Assembly: GCA_947383875.1 (NCBI GenBank)
Contig: CANDEX010000007.1
Location: 1 to 41,055, forward strand
Direction of reading: 5' to 3'
DNA length: 41,055 nt
Source: an uncultured Azospirillum sp.
GTDB lineage: Bacteria > Pseudomonadota > Alphaproteobacteria > RF32 > CAG-239
The notes beneath the pieces are model-generated. The model did no database searches, was not told where the DNA came from, and saw only the letters and a list, made by a program, of their open reading frames with translations. The translations under genes were made by a program, and so were the position numbers. Below are positions 8,865 through 18,460 of the stretch, in pieces (the first letter of the stretch is position 1; each line of letters opens with the position of its first letter).

Positions 8865-10187
8865 TTATTGTCCGCCAACTGTCAAATTTTCAACCAAGAG
8901 AGAGGGAGAAGCCACAGAACTGCGTGTCAAATCCAAATCATTCCCCACAGCCTTGACATCCGACAACATCTGATAAACATTACCGGAAACGGTAAATTGA
9001 TTCAAAGCTTTTGTCTGGCGACCGTTTTCTATTAAAAACCCTTCCGCTCCGACAGAAAAATCACCCGAAGCCACACTCAAACCGGCTCCTAAGCCATTCA
9101 ATCTGTCAATATAAACGCCATTACCAAGCTGAGCAAACATTTCGTCTCTGCTTGTCGTCCCGTTTTTAATATATAAATTAAAAAATATCGGCTGCAATCC
9201 GCCACCACCATTCCCTGTTGTTTGGACTTTATGTTTGTCGGCTAAAGCCAAACCATAAACAAATCCTTGTAAAACCCCATCTTTAAGCAATTCTTTATAT
9301 TGAGTCGGAACGCCGTCCCCATCAAAAGACGCCGTGGACAAACCACCTTCCAACCACGGATTATCAATAATGGTCACTAGCGAAGATGCTACCTTTTCCC
9401 CTATTTTCCCTTTAAATTTAGTCGCCCCGATATCAAGATGATAACTCGAAAAAACTGCCTGTATAGCTTCCAATAAATCCCCGGCAACTTCTTTATCAAA
9501 GATTACGTTGCTCCTGCCTGATTTAACATCAGTAACGTCCAAACGAGATACCAACCTCGGCACAACTTCAGTAACAAGTGTCTCAGGTTTAAAATCCTGC
9601 GGACGATTAAAACACACAGCCTCAGAATCCGTTTTAATGATATTGCCGTTTTGAGCACTTAAATAAATATAGGCATAAGCACTGTCATTTTTCCGAGAGA
9701 GCTTTAACCCCAATGAATTACGAATATCTAAACGTCGACAACTCTGAACAAAACAAGTTTTAATAACCTTATTAACCCTCTTATCGGCAGCATAAGCCAA
9801 ACGCTCCAAATCTTTCAGATATTGAATCTTGTCAATTCCTTCCAGTTGAGGCAACGGTTGATAACGCACGACCTCTTTATAATCACCGCTACCATCATGA
9901 AAGAAAAAAGTTTCTTCCGTATCAATTGCCTGAGCATTTTCCAGAGCTTCATCTACAGCCAACGGAATAAACGCTTCATTAAAATCCGCTGTTTCAAACC
10001 GCCCTTTTTTACCATGATGCAAAACAGACAAAGAAATACTTTCCGATGAATTATCCCGTGCATCACTGACTTTCTGCTCATAAACCTGAATAGTTGTGTT
10101 GGCTTCCTGCCGATAGCGGATTTCAAAATGTTCAATACCTTTTTGACGACAGGCTTCTTCCAATTTATCCATATAAATTTCAATCAT
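8865..10187 (-). CDS. tldE: TldE/PmbA metallopeptidase partner subunit
   Basis: This 440-residue protein is the TldE (PmbA) half of the TldD/TldE heterodimer, which clips unfolded or leader peptides, as in microcin B17 maturation and CcdA degradation. The N-terminal domain starts with a helix and a strand that carry the family pattern (EIRYRQEANTTIQVYEQKV). The C-terminal half has the PmbA signature (NPWLEGGLSTASFDGDGVPT, GNGGGG, SVGAEGFLIENG). It lacks the HExxxH of TldD, as expected for the partner that closes the active chamber. Start and tldD stop share bases (TAATG), so the two subunits are translationally coupled in stoichiometric order. Confidence 0.95.
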   Translation of the reverse strand: MIEIYMDKLEEACRQKGIEHFEIRYRQEANTTIQVYEQKVSDARDNSSESISLSVLHHGKKGRFETADFNEAFIPLAVDEALENAQAIDTEETFFFHDGSGDYKEVVRYQPLPQLEGIDKIQYLKDLERLAYAADKRVNKVIKTCFVQSCRRLDIRNSLGLKLSRKNDSAYAYIYLSAQNGNIIKTDSEAVCFNRPQDFKPETLVTEVVPRLVSRLDVTDVKSGRSNVIFDKEVAGDLLEAIQAVFSSYHLDIGATKFKGKIGEKVASSLVTIIDNPWLEGGLSTASFDGDGVPTQYKELLKDGVLQGFVYGLALADKHKVQTTGNGGGGLQPIFFNLYIKNGTTSRDEMFAQLGNGVYIDRLNGLGAGLSVASGDFSVGAEGFLIENGRQTKALNQFTVSGNVYQMLSDVKAVGNDLDLTRSSVASPSLLVENLTVGGQ

Positions 10188-11572
10188 TACTTCTGCCCTC
10201 CGACGGTCATCTCTTTCACCCGTAAAGTCGGTTGACCGTTACCAACAGGCACACCGCCGGAAACAGAACCACATATCCCGCAGCCGCCGACTTTTAAATC
10301 ACTGCCAACCATATCAATATTCACCAAAACTTCCGCACCGGTACCAATTAATTTCGCCCCTTTTACCGGTCTGGTTATTTTCCCGTTTTCAATCAAATAG
10401 GCGCGATTAACCGAAAAATTAAACTCACCGCTCTGAGGCTGAACTGATCCGCCTTTAATTTGCGCAACATATATTCCGTTCGGTGTTGAAGAAATAATAT
10501 CTTCAGGATTATCAGTCCCTGCCGCCACAAAAGTATTTGTCATTCGAGACGTCGGAACAAACGTATAATCTTGTCGCCGCGCACTTCCAGTAGCTGCCAT
10601 TCCCATTCTACGACCGTTAAACCGATCAATCAAATACCCCTTCAAAATTCCCTTTTCAATTAAAACATTACGCTGCGTTTTATGCCCTTCATCATCCATA
10701 TTAACTGATCCCCAGTGATTAGGCAGTGTCCCGTCATCAATCAACGTCACTTTTTCATTAGCTATCTGTTGACCTAAACACTCGGCAAAAACCGATGCCT
10801 TTTTAGCCACGGAGGTTGCTTCCAATGAATGTCCGCAAGCTTCATGAAATAAAATACCGCCGATTTCAGGACAAATAACCACCGGCATCTTACCCGCCGG
10901 ACAATTTTCGGCCTTAAGCATTTCCACACTGTGACGAACTAATTCCGCCGCCATTTCCGAAGCTGCTTCACTATCAAATAATTCACAACCACACATCGCT
11001 CCTTTAGTCTTAAACCCGGAAAATTTCTCTGTTCCGTCTTCCGCAATCACACTTAACGAATATCTGGCGTAATGGCGATTATCTTCCGCCCATAATCCAT
11101 CACTGTTCGCAACTAAAATATGACGCTGTTTTTCCGACAAACTGACATCCGCGCGACTGATAAACGCACTTTCCGCATAAAGCTTATCAGAACTTAAGCG
11201 CATAAAATCCGTCAATTCGCTGCGTGTTCCTCCAAACAACCCGCTAAGTATTTTATGTTTATTTTCAATAGAATAATCAACCAAGTTTATGTTTTTTATT
11301 AAGCACAAATCAGATATTGCCGCAGCAGCACGGGCAGCGGCTTTCATTAAGCCCTCTTCAGATAAATCATTCGTATAAGCATAAGCCGTCAAATCATCCT
11401 TAAACAGACGAACACCGGCTCCGCTCTCCAATCCTGAGGCGGCAGCATTAACTTTTCCACCTCCCATAGACAAGTGCAAATCACGCCCTTGCTCAACAAA
11501 CAACTCTGCAAAATCAGCCCCCGTTTCCGAAGCCCTTAACAAAACCCTTTCAACAATTGATTTATTTAACAT
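10187..11572 (-). CDS. tldD: TldD metallopeptidase catalytic subunit
   Basis: This is the 461-residue catalytic half of the TldD/TldE zinc peptidase. The metal-binding motif HEACGHSLEA (HExxxH) sits near residue 242 and is intact. Other family marks are GSVNMDDEGHKTQRNVLIEKG, VAQIKGGSVQPQSGEFNF and the C-terminal GGCGICGSVSGGVPVG, which contributes a metal-ligating Cys in this family. AGGAAGG lies upstream of the ATG. A 39-bp gap separates it from rlmE, which is upstream on the same strand, so it may belong to a long minus-strand operon from the Ppx/GppA genes down to the RsmB-like gene. Confidence 0.96.
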   Translation of the reverse strand: MLNKSIVERVLLRASETGADFAELFVEQGRDLHLSMGGGKVNAAASGLESGAGVRLFKDDLTAYAYTNDLSEEGLMKAAARAAAAISDLCLIKNINLVDYSIENKHKILSGLFGGTRSELTDFMRLSSDKLYAESAFISRADVSLSEKQRHILVANSDGLWAEDNRHYARYSLSVIAEDGTEKFSGFKTKGAMCGCELFDSEAASEMAAELVRHSVEMLKAENCPAGKMPVVICPEIGGILFHEACGHSLEATSVAKKASVFAECLGQQIANEKVTLIDDGTLPNHWGSVNMDDEGHKTQRNVLIEKGILKGYLIDRFNGRRMGMAATGSARRQDYTFVPTSRMTNTFVAAGTDNPEDIISSTPNGIYVAQIKGGSVQPQSGEFNFSVNRAYLIENGKITRPVKGAKLIGTGAEVLVNIDMVGSDLKVGGCGICGSVSGGVPVGNGQPTLRVKEMTVGGQK

Positions 11573-11611
11573 CTGACCTTCCTAAAATTGACAACAGTCA
11601 TAACTTTAGTA

Positions 11612-12322
11612 TTAGTTATCCGTTAGGTGAGTTTTTCCTCTAAAACCTTCAGCAACCAAATACTCCTCTGGCGATCCCGCTCTGCTCGCATCCGGTTTAC
11701 AGTGCGTCACTTTCCGAAAATTCTTCTTGATATCAGCCAACAAACCGGCTTCTGCTCCGCCTTTAAATACTTTGGCAATAAAAATACCACCTTCAGCTAA
11801 AACCTCTTTGGCAAAATCATAGGCAATTTCAACTAATGCAATTGTCCGCAAATGATCTGTTTGCTGATGCCCTGTCGTATTGGCCGCCATATCGCTCATA
11901 ACAATATCAGCCTCTCCATCCAATAATGCTTTCAGCTTATCGGCCGCATCAGGTTCCGTAAAATCTTGCTGTATCAGAGTGGCTCCGGGAATAGCTTCCG
12001 TTTCAAGAATATCAATACCAACCACTTGCCCCATACCTTTATTGCGCATAACGGCAACCTGCGTCCAGCCGCCGGGTGCACAACCCAAATCGACAATACG
12101 TTTTCCTTTACCGAGAAACTTATATTTCTCATCCAATTGAATAAGTTTAAATGCCGCCCGCGAACGATATCCCAAGCGTTTTGACTCCGCCACATAAGGA
12201 TCATTTAGCTGTCGAGCCAACCATTTGTTTGAAGATTTATCTCGGTATTTGGATGTTTTCACCCGAACGGATAATTGGTGCCGTCCGCGAACTTCCTTTG
12301 CTGATTTTGTCAGCTTACCCAT
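11612..12322 (-). CDS. rlmE: 23S rRNA 2'-O-methyltransferase RlmE (FtsJ/RrmJ)
   Basis: At 236 residues it has the typical length. RlmE methylates the 2'-OH of U2552 in the A-loop of 23S rRNA late in 50S assembly. Visible are the substrate-side RSRAAFKLIQLDEKY, the SAM-binding VDLGCAPGGWTQVA, the DMAANTTGHQQTDH motif and AKVFKGG, giving the K-D-K-E catalytic set (Lys in AAFKL, Asp in SDMAAN, Lys in KVFKG, Glu in PEEYLVA). GGAGG stands 6 nt before the ATG. Its first 8 nt overlap the end of the upstream Ppx/GppA gene. An exopolyphosphatase gene next to rlmE/ftsJ is a familiar alphaproteobacterial order. Confidence 0.96.
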   Translation of the reverse strand: MGKLTKSAKEVRGRHQLSVRVKTSKYRDKSSNKWLARQLNDPYVAESKRLGYRSRAAFKLIQLDEKYKFLGKGKRIVDLGCAPGGWTQVAVMRNKGMGQVVGIDILETEAIPGATLIQQDFTEPDAADKLKALLDGEADIVMSDMAANTTGHQQTDHLRTIALVEIAYDFAKEVLAEGGIFIAKVFKGGAEAGLLADIKKNFRKVTHCKPDASRAGSPEEYLVAEGFRGKTHLTDN

Positions 12323-13262
12323 GTTGAACCTCCGTAATCAATTCATCAATTATACCGTCTTTGGCACTTTTTAATGAAGCCATCAGCTCCGTTAAACCTA
12401 ATTCATCATAAACGGTTTTAAAAATAATTCCCGCTGCAACAAAAATCGCCGCTCGCTTTTTGCCGATATAAACACAATTTTCACGCTCGGCATATGACAT
12501 GGAATTTACTTGCGCCAAAACACAGTCCATATCTTTAACCGCTAAAATCTGCCCATCCTCCATCTCTCGATCATACGCACCGCGCTGATGAATCCAAGCG
12601 GACAAACGCAACGGATTGCTGGATGTCGCCACAGCAAAACAATTATCTTTTAAATTCAAATACTCAGATTCATTTTTAAATCTGTCAGTATAAGATTTGA
12701 CCGCTGCTCGCAAGTCATCTGCTCCCTGCTGCTGATAACCGTCTTGCAGCTGAAAAGCCTCGGCTGCATTTCTGGCACCCCAAGGAATAGAAATGGTATA
12801 AAGAATTTTCTGCTCATCATCATTGGTCGCCAAAGTAATTTCCGTAGAACCGCCGCCCAAGTCATAAACCACGACATACGGAGCTCGTCCCTTAGAATTC
12901 ATAACAGCCCCTTTCAAATTCAATCGAGCCTCTTCCACTCCGTCAATAACCTCAAGCTTAATACCGCATTTGTCTTCCACATTTTTAACAAACGCCATAC
13001 CGTTAGAAGCCATACGGCAGGCCGCTGTTGCCACGGCTCGTACTTTACAACAGCCATAACCGGAAATATGCTTCTGAAAATCAGCCAACGTTTCATAACC
13101 TCGTGCCATAGCTTCGGGAGTAAAACACATATTTTCATGCATCCCCTCACCCAAACGCACCGGATGAGTATCTTTATACACATAATTTTTCTGCTCATCG
13201 GCAATAACCAAACGACATGAGTTTGTGCCCAAATCAATTGCCGCAAAATAGTTATTTGTCAT
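12315..13262 (-). CDS. Ppx/GppA-family phosphatase, second copy
   Basis: This 315-residue ASKHA-fold enzyme belongs to the family that hydrolyses polyphosphate or converts pppGpp to ppGpp. The phosphate-1 loop FAAIDLGTNSCRLVIA opens the protein, AVATAACRMASNG follows, and the second phosphate loop is VYDLGGGSTEI. It is shorter than the classical two-domain Ppx (about 500) and keeps only the N-terminal catalytic module. Its ATG overlaps the upstream paralogue by 11 nt, with AAAGGAG placed inside that gene's end; rlmE overlaps its own end. Whether it acts on pppGpp or polyphosphate cannot be read from sequence. It is clearly a tandem paralogue of the gene upstream. Confidence 0.9.
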   Translation of the reverse strand: MTNNYFAAIDLGTNSCRLVIADEQKNYVYKDTHPVRLGEGMHENMCFTPEAMARGYETLADFQKHISGYGCCKVRAVATAACRMASNGMAFVKNVEDKCGIKLEVIDGVEEARLNLKGAVMNSKGRAPYVVVYDLGGGSTEITLATNDDEQKILYTISIPWGARNAAEAFQLQDGYQQQGADDLRAAVKSYTDRFKNESEYLNLKDNCFAVATSSNPLRLSAWIHQRGAYDREMEDGQILAVKDMDCVLAQVNSMSYAERENCVYIGKKRAAIFVAAGIIFKTVYDELGLTELMASLKSAKDGIIDELITEVQHG

Positions 13263-14385
13263 CAGCTTTATCTCCTTTTTTCATTGGCGAATGATGCCGC
13301 CCGCGATTATACGGATGACGATTATGACGCCGGCGATGCGCCGGGCTGACCGGATTATGATTATTCTGCGAATGCATCATGTCTAACAGAATTCCCTCAC
13401 GAATACCTCGATCCGCCACAGTAATTTCTTCAATCGGCCAAAAAGAACACAAAGCTTCAATAATTGCGCAACCGGCCATCGTCAAATCTGACTTTTGCGC
13501 CCCTATACAAGGATGCTTTTTCCGCCCCTCATCTCCAAGGCGTTTAATTTTGCAGATTGTCCGTTCAATATCTTGTCTGGTAATAGAAATCCCGTCAACC
13601 GCCGACCGATTATAACGTGTCAAATTCAAATGAACAGCACCCAAAACAGTTACGGTACCTGAAGTGCCGATAACCTGTATTTCTTGATTATTCATTGCCT
13701 CACGAATATGATGCTTTTCTTCAAATTCTTCCAGAATTTTATGAGTCCGTTCAATAATTGTGTCATAAGCAAGCTGCGTCATTTCCTTTTCAGGAAAAGC
13801 CTCCGAGATTGTGACCACGCCATAAGGCAAAGAAACAAACCCTTCAATAAAAGTTTTACCGCTGTTTGTCACTCTGGCCAAAGAAATTTCGGTTGAACCG
13901 CCGCCAATATCAAATACCAATGTCCGTTTAATATTACGGCTAAGCAAAGGAATACAACCGACAACAGCCAAACGAGATTCTTCTTTGGATGAAATAATTT
14001 CCAAATTCAATCCCGTCTCACGTTTGACTAATTCCACAAAATCGGCACAATTTTTTGCACGACGACAAGCTGCCGTTGCCACAAAACGAGAACGATAAAT
14101 AGGAGCATATTCATTAATCACACCGGCACAGACTTTCAAAGCCGCAACGGTTCGTTTAACAGCCGGACGGGATAACTCATTGTCTTTAATAATTCCCTCA
14201 CCCAAACGAGTGATTTTGGAAAAAGTTTCCACAATACGAAAAGCCGCAGGTGTCGGCGTCGCAATCACCAGACGGCATGAATTCGTACCCAAATCGATTG
14301 CTGCAAAATTACGCTGCACCTGACTGTTTGCATTTGCTGGCCCTTTTCCCTTATTTTTATTATTTTTACGGTACCATTTTTGCAT
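13252..14385 (-). CDS. Ppx/GppA-family phosphatase with basic tails
   Basis: This 377-residue protein has the same catalytic module as its neighbour (FAAIDLGTNSCRLVIATPTP, FVATAACRRAKN, VFDIGGGSTEIS, IGTSGTVTVLGAVHL). It differs by two unusual ends: about 25 Lys/Asn-rich residues at the N-terminus (MQKWYRKNNKNKGKG) and about 35 Arg/His-rich residues at the C-terminus (HRRRHNRHPYNRGRHH). Such basic tails could bind polyanions such as polyphosphate or RNA; that is inference. No Shine-Dalgarno is evident before the ATG, and the leader is AT-rich. It is the first gene of the minus-strand run that continues into the second copy, rlmE and tldD. Confidence 0.9.
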   Translation of the reverse strand: MQKWYRKNNKNKGKGPANANSQVQRNFAAIDLGTNSCRLVIATPTPAAFRIVETFSKITRLGEGIIKDNELSRPAVKRTVAALKVCAGVINEYAPIYRSRFVATAACRRAKNCADFVELVKRETGLNLEIISSKEESRLAVVGCIPLLSRNIKRTLVFDIGGGSTEISLARVTNSGKTFIEGFVSLPYGVVTISEAFPEKEMTQLAYDTIIERTHKILEEFEEKHHIREAMNNQEIQVIGTSGTVTVLGAVHLNLTRYNRSAVDGISITRQDIERTICKIKRLGDEGRKKHPCIGAQKSDLTMAGCAIIEALCSFWPIEEITVADRGIREGILLDMMHSQNNHNPVSPAHRRRHNRHPYNRGRHHSPMKKGDKADDK

Positions 14386-14474
14386 TGATATATTTCAATT
14401 CTGTCAGATATTTCAAGTTAAATAATTTATAACCTGCTTTTCCCCGCCATACAATATTTTTTTTCAACAATCAT

Positions 14475-14511
14475 AAAGAAAAAGCCTGACTTGGGGACAG
14501 GCTTTTTCTTT
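14475..14511 (-). terminator. Intrinsic terminator of ccrM
   Basis: A perfect 14-bp stem, AAAGAAAAAGCCTG (14475-14488) with CAGGCTTTTTCTTT (14498-14511), has a 9-nt loop and U-rich 3' side on the minus strand. It lies 14 nt past the ccrM stop and also insulates the Ppx/GppA operon. Confidence 0.85.
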
Positions 14512-14525
14512 GCTTCAGAGAACTT

Positions 14526-15623
<1,098 letters not shown>

Positions 15624-15699
15624 TTAGAACCACTTTTCTAAGGTTATATGTTTCGCTGGAGCCAGTATGGCTGAAAGATGGTTATAAATTTATTAACAA

Positions 15700-15726
15700 G
15701 ATTCAAAAATACGCAAGCACAGAATC
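15700..15726. promoter_or_regulatory. Two GANTC sites upstream of ccrM
   Basis: GATTC at 15700-15704 and GAATC at 15722-15726 are 22 bp apart in the 148-bp gap upstream of ccrM. On the minus strand the second-read site falls just after TTGCGT, inside a poorly conserved promoter-like stretch. In Caulobacter the ccrM promoter is controlled through methylation of GANTC sites; the parallel here is inference. Confidence 0.5.
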
Positions 15727-15730
15727 AAAA

Positions 15731-15760
15731 AAATTGCAGGCTGTTGAAAACCTGCAATTT
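15731..15760 (-). terminator. Intrinsic terminator after hypothetical operon
   Basis: AAATTGCAGG (15731-15740) and CCTGCAATTT (15751-15760) form a 10-bp stem with a 10-nt loop and A/T runs on both sides. It lies directly after the stop of the gene ending at 15772 and separates that operon from ccrM. Confidence 0.8.
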
Positions 15761-15771
15761 TTTTATTCAAT

Positions 15772-16338
15772 TTAATTAAACGAACTGCCATCCTTAAGAT
15801 TTTGAAACAAGCGAGAATAAGGATTATCTTCTGGCTGCTGAGAGACAAAAATCATTATCGGAACTGTTCCGGTTGCTTGCAAACTCCCCAGCAATCGATA
15901 TATTACCGACACACCTATCTCCTCCAGAACCTCCTGACAACAAGACAGCAAAGAAAGAACAACTTCCGAAGCCTCCTGTTTCAGACTGTCATCAGAAAGA
16001 TACATCAACAAATTATCAAACACCGGCCAAACATGAACAAACTCATCAATTAAATCAACCGACAAATCTTCTGGCGTCAACTTAAGAATAAAGTCGAAAA
16101 AATCCCGAATAATAAACCAAATTTCATCGTCAAATTTTTCCTTACAGGTCGCAAAATCTTTTTTCAGCCGCTCAACAGTCATATACTCCCATAAACGGTT
16201 ATGGCGTTGATTTTCACCCAACAGCCGCAAAACGCCGGCTGTTTTGTCGTTGACGTCACCATTGGCAAAATCATCGACAACCAAGGCATACAACGTCCCC
16301 TGAAAATAAAAACGTTTAAAAATTTCTCCTGTTTTCAT
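15772..16338 (-). CDS. Hypothetical acidic helical protein, second of a pair
   Basis: This 188-residue cytoplasmic protein is acidic and mostly helical, with no signal or membrane segment. Its middle is full of Asp/Glu-Phe/Leu helices (IIRDFFDFILKLTPEDLSVD). I do not recognise a family. It starts 6 bp after its partner gene and ends at its own terminator, so the two form a two-gene operon. There is no Shine-Dalgarno: the leader is AAATTAAATTATT directly before the ATG. Size and composition resemble its partner, so the two products may interact, but no catalytic motif is visible in either. Confidence 0.7.
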   Translation of the reverse strand: MKTGEIFKRFYFQGTLYALVVDDFANGDVNDKTAGVLRLLGENQRHNRLWEYMTVERLKKDFATCKEKFDDEIWFIIRDFFDFILKLTPEDLSVDLIDEFVHVWPVFDNLLMYLSDDSLKQEASEVVLSLLSCCQEVLEEIGVSVIYRLLGSLQATGTVPIMIFVSQQPEDNPYSRLFQNLKDGSSFN

Positions 16339-16344
16339 AATAAT

Positions 16345-16872
16345 TTAATTTAAATGAATGTTAGTACTATCATCTTCTTTCAACTCAACCATTCCCATTC
16401 CTTTGAACTGCATTACGCTGGCCAATAGAATTGAGAGAGCCCTTTGCGAAAGATGATTTTCAGGCGAGACAAACAAAGGTATCCACTGTCCGGCCATATC
16501 AGCCAGCTGATTATCCAGCTGCGGAACATTAAGCCAAACAGATAAATGTCCGAGTTCACTGCACAATTCGGCAAAGTCCAAAACATCGCAGTCAAAAACC
16601 TCTCCCGGATACAAACTTGATAAATACTTATCAACGGATATACATATTCGTTCAATTTCTCGCATAATGTCCGGATGCATATCCTGCCAAAGCTTATCTG
16701 CACCGTCAGGCAAAACAGACATATTCCAAAACAAAGAATAATCATATGTCGTTTCTGCTGACAGAATATTCAGCCATGGCATAATTTCTCTGGCTTCCGA
16801 ACGATTAAGCACCATTTGGGCAATTTCTTTGAATAAAACCACCCGCCTTTTTAACATCTGTAATTCTCTCAT
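16345..16872 (-). CDS. Hypothetical helical protein, first of a pair
   Basis: This 175-residue protein is predicted mostly helical, cytoplasmic and acidic apart from a basic start (LKRRVVLFK). No known motif is seen. It is the first gene of a two-gene operon with a very good promoter (16904-16932), a short leader of about 25 nt, and no Shine-Dalgarno before the ATG (TATATATT then ATG). An internal ATG five codons in (MLKRR) has a weak GAGAG upstream and could be the true start. The strong promoter together with no ribosome-binding site is notable. Confidence 0.7.
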   Translation of the reverse strand: MRELQMLKRRVVLFKEIAQMVLNRSEAREIMPWLNILSAETTYDYSLFWNMSVLPDGADKLWQDMHPDIMREIERICISVDKYLSSLYPGEVFDCDVLDFAELCSELGHLSVWLNVPQLDNQLADMAGQWIPLFVSPENHLSQRALSILLASVMQFKGMGMVELKEDDSTNIHLN

Positions 16873-16903
16873 AATATATACAATTTAATAAGTTTATCGT
16901 CCA

Positions 16904-16932
16904 ACTATAGACACAAACTTATTTTTTGTCAA
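16904..16932 (-). promoter_or_regulatory. Near-consensus sigma70 promoter
   Basis: On the minus strand a perfect TTGACA (16927-16932), a 17-nt spacer and TATAGT (16904-16909) lie about 30 nt before the ATG at 16872. It drives the hypothetical pair at 15772-16872. Confidence 0.75.
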
Positions 16933-16945
16933 TCACAATGAGAAA

Positions 16946-17575
16946 TTAACGCTCTTCAGCCAAAAACTCCTGTATAGGGCGATAAGAACGGCGATGTTCC
17001 GGCGTCACACCATACTGTTTTAATCCGGCAATATGAGCCGCTGTTCCGTAACCGGCATTTTTTTCAAAACCGTAATGAGGATATTTTTCGGCTAATTGCG
17101 CCATCAACATATCTCTGTAAACCTTTGCCACAATAGATGCTGCCGAAATAGAATAAGACTTTGCATCTCCTTTAACCACAGTCCGAACATCACAATTAAA
17201 CTTCTTTGGCTTTTGATTACCGTCCACCAATGCAAATTGCGGAACATCACGAAGATTCGCCCTCGCCCGCTCCATAGCCATAAAAGTTGCATTCAAAATA
17301 TTATGCTCATCAATTTCAGCACAACTGGCCTCTCCGATACCGATACACAGCTTTCCGTTTTTTTCTTCTTCAAACAACAGATTATACAATTTTTCTCTCT
17401 TTTTGGCAGAAAGTTTTTTAGAATCATCAAGGCCGCTTAATAAATCAGGATGTAAATTGCGATTCTTAATAATAACCGCTCCGGCAACAACCGGTCCCGC
17501 CCATGGACCGCGACCGGCCTCGTCAACGCCGCAAACAATACCGTTACATTTATCTTCCAATTCAAAATCAGGCAT
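16946..17575 (-). CDS. rnhB: Ribonuclease HII
   Basis: This 209-residue enzyme removes RNA primers and single ribonucleotides embedded in DNA. The N-terminal motif VCGVDEAGRGPWAGPVVAG carries the first two acidic ligands; DSKKLSAKKRE, the Asp of FALVDGNQ and KGDAKSYSISAASIVAKVYRD complete the signature, including the GRG ribonucleotide-sensing loop. I chose the ATG at 17575 because GGAGG lies 6 nt before it; a GTG two codons earlier has no room for a ribosome-binding site. The gene overlaps the end of the upstream DUF1796 gene by 8 nt, so translation is probably coupled. Confidence 0.96.
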   Translation of the reverse strand: MPDFELEDKCNGIVCGVDEAGRGPWAGPVVAGAVIIKNRNLHPDLLSGLDDSKKLSAKKREKLYNLLFEEEKNGKLCIGIGEASCAEIDEHNILNATFMAMERARANLRDVPQFALVDGNQKPKKFNCDVRTVVKGDAKSYSISAASIVAKVYRDMLMAQLAEKYPHYGFEKNAGYGTAAHIAGLKQYGVTPEHRRSYRPIQEFLAEER

Positions 17576-18374
17576 TTTCACCCTCCGTCAACTTCATAAC
17601 TTCATCTCGACAACAACGAACAAAAGATTCCTCAAAATCGTAGCCGGCTTTTGTAAATTTAACTTTTTTATCCATATACAAATACCCTTCATAAGGAAAT
17701 TCGTCAGTATAAACCTTAATATTTTTATTGCAAATTCCGACAGTTCCATTAAACACCGCCAGCAAAAGCTTAAATTTCTTATGCCCACAACAATCCTGCA
17801 AAACACGATATAACTCATCAATCTGTTTACTGTCTGCATCTCCCAAAACATGGCAGACAAACAGACAAGGCTTATCATCTTTCATTGCTGCAAACAAATG
17901 AGCAATTCGGTTTTGATATCTCTCAACAAAAAAACTCCGGTCATTATCCTTTTCATGAATAAACTTGATAGCATCTTGCTTATTCACCCAGTACCCGTTT
18001 TCTTTATCATATTCAATCTTATCAAAATACCCTTCAAAACGCCCCTTCAAATATGCAGTCACAACCGACAGCGGATGAACGGATAAATCAAACGGCATAG
18101 ACGGCTCCCCATCTGCTTTACGAGGTTTAACACCCCACAAATTCAATGTCATTCTGGCAAAACAATTCGTCCCCAGCGAAATAACATGAAATTTATCTCT
18201 GGGCAGCAAAATATTTTGCGCCAGATTTGCTTCAAAATTGCGAGTACAGATATATTTTTCAGTCCGAAACAATGCATTCAGACTCAATTCAATTTTCAAA
18301 CGGGCATTTTTTCGTCGCTCTTTTCCGGGAACAAATAATGCCAACACACGGGAAATGCTTTTCAGTATAGCCAC
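17568..18374 (-). CDS. DUF1796-like putative papain-like cysteine peptidase
   Basis: This 268-residue protein has the DUF1796 pattern near its N-terminal third: VISLGTNCFARMTLNLWGVK, then PSMPFDLSVHPLS and FEGYFDKIEY. The Cys after SLGxN would be the nucleophile if the papain-like proposal for the family holds. The ~60 residues before it are basic and amphipathic (FVPGKERRKNARLK), a pattern also seen in surface-polysaccharide enzymes. I place the start at GTG 18374, because GAGG lies 6 nt upstream; a TTG four codons earlier has none. It overlaps rnhB. A paralogue lies at 39553-40455. A role in surface glycan handling is inference. Confidence 0.75.
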   Translation of the reverse strand: MAILKSISRVLALFVPGKERRKNARLKIELSLNALFRTEKYICTRNFEANLAQNILLPRDKFHVISLGTNCFARMTLNLWGVKPRKADGEPSMPFDLSVHPLSVVTAYLKGRFEGYFDKIEYDKENGYWVNKQDAIKFIHEKDNDRSFFVERYQNRIAHLFAAMKDDKPCLFVCHVLGDADSKQIDELYRVLQDCCGHKKFKLLLAVFNGTVGICNKNIKVYTDEFPYEGYLYMDKKVKFTKAGYDFEESFVRCCRDEVMKLTEGENA

Positions 18375-18460
18375 AACAGACCTCAAACAAAATTGTCAAT
18401 AGCCTGAAAGTACACATTTTCTGAAAAGATGTCAAAGTCTAAACCTGATTAATACAACAT

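Noticed and set aside
12744..13220. 158-codon plus-strand frame
   Set aside because: Antisense to a Ppx/GppA gene with intact motifs; no start signals.
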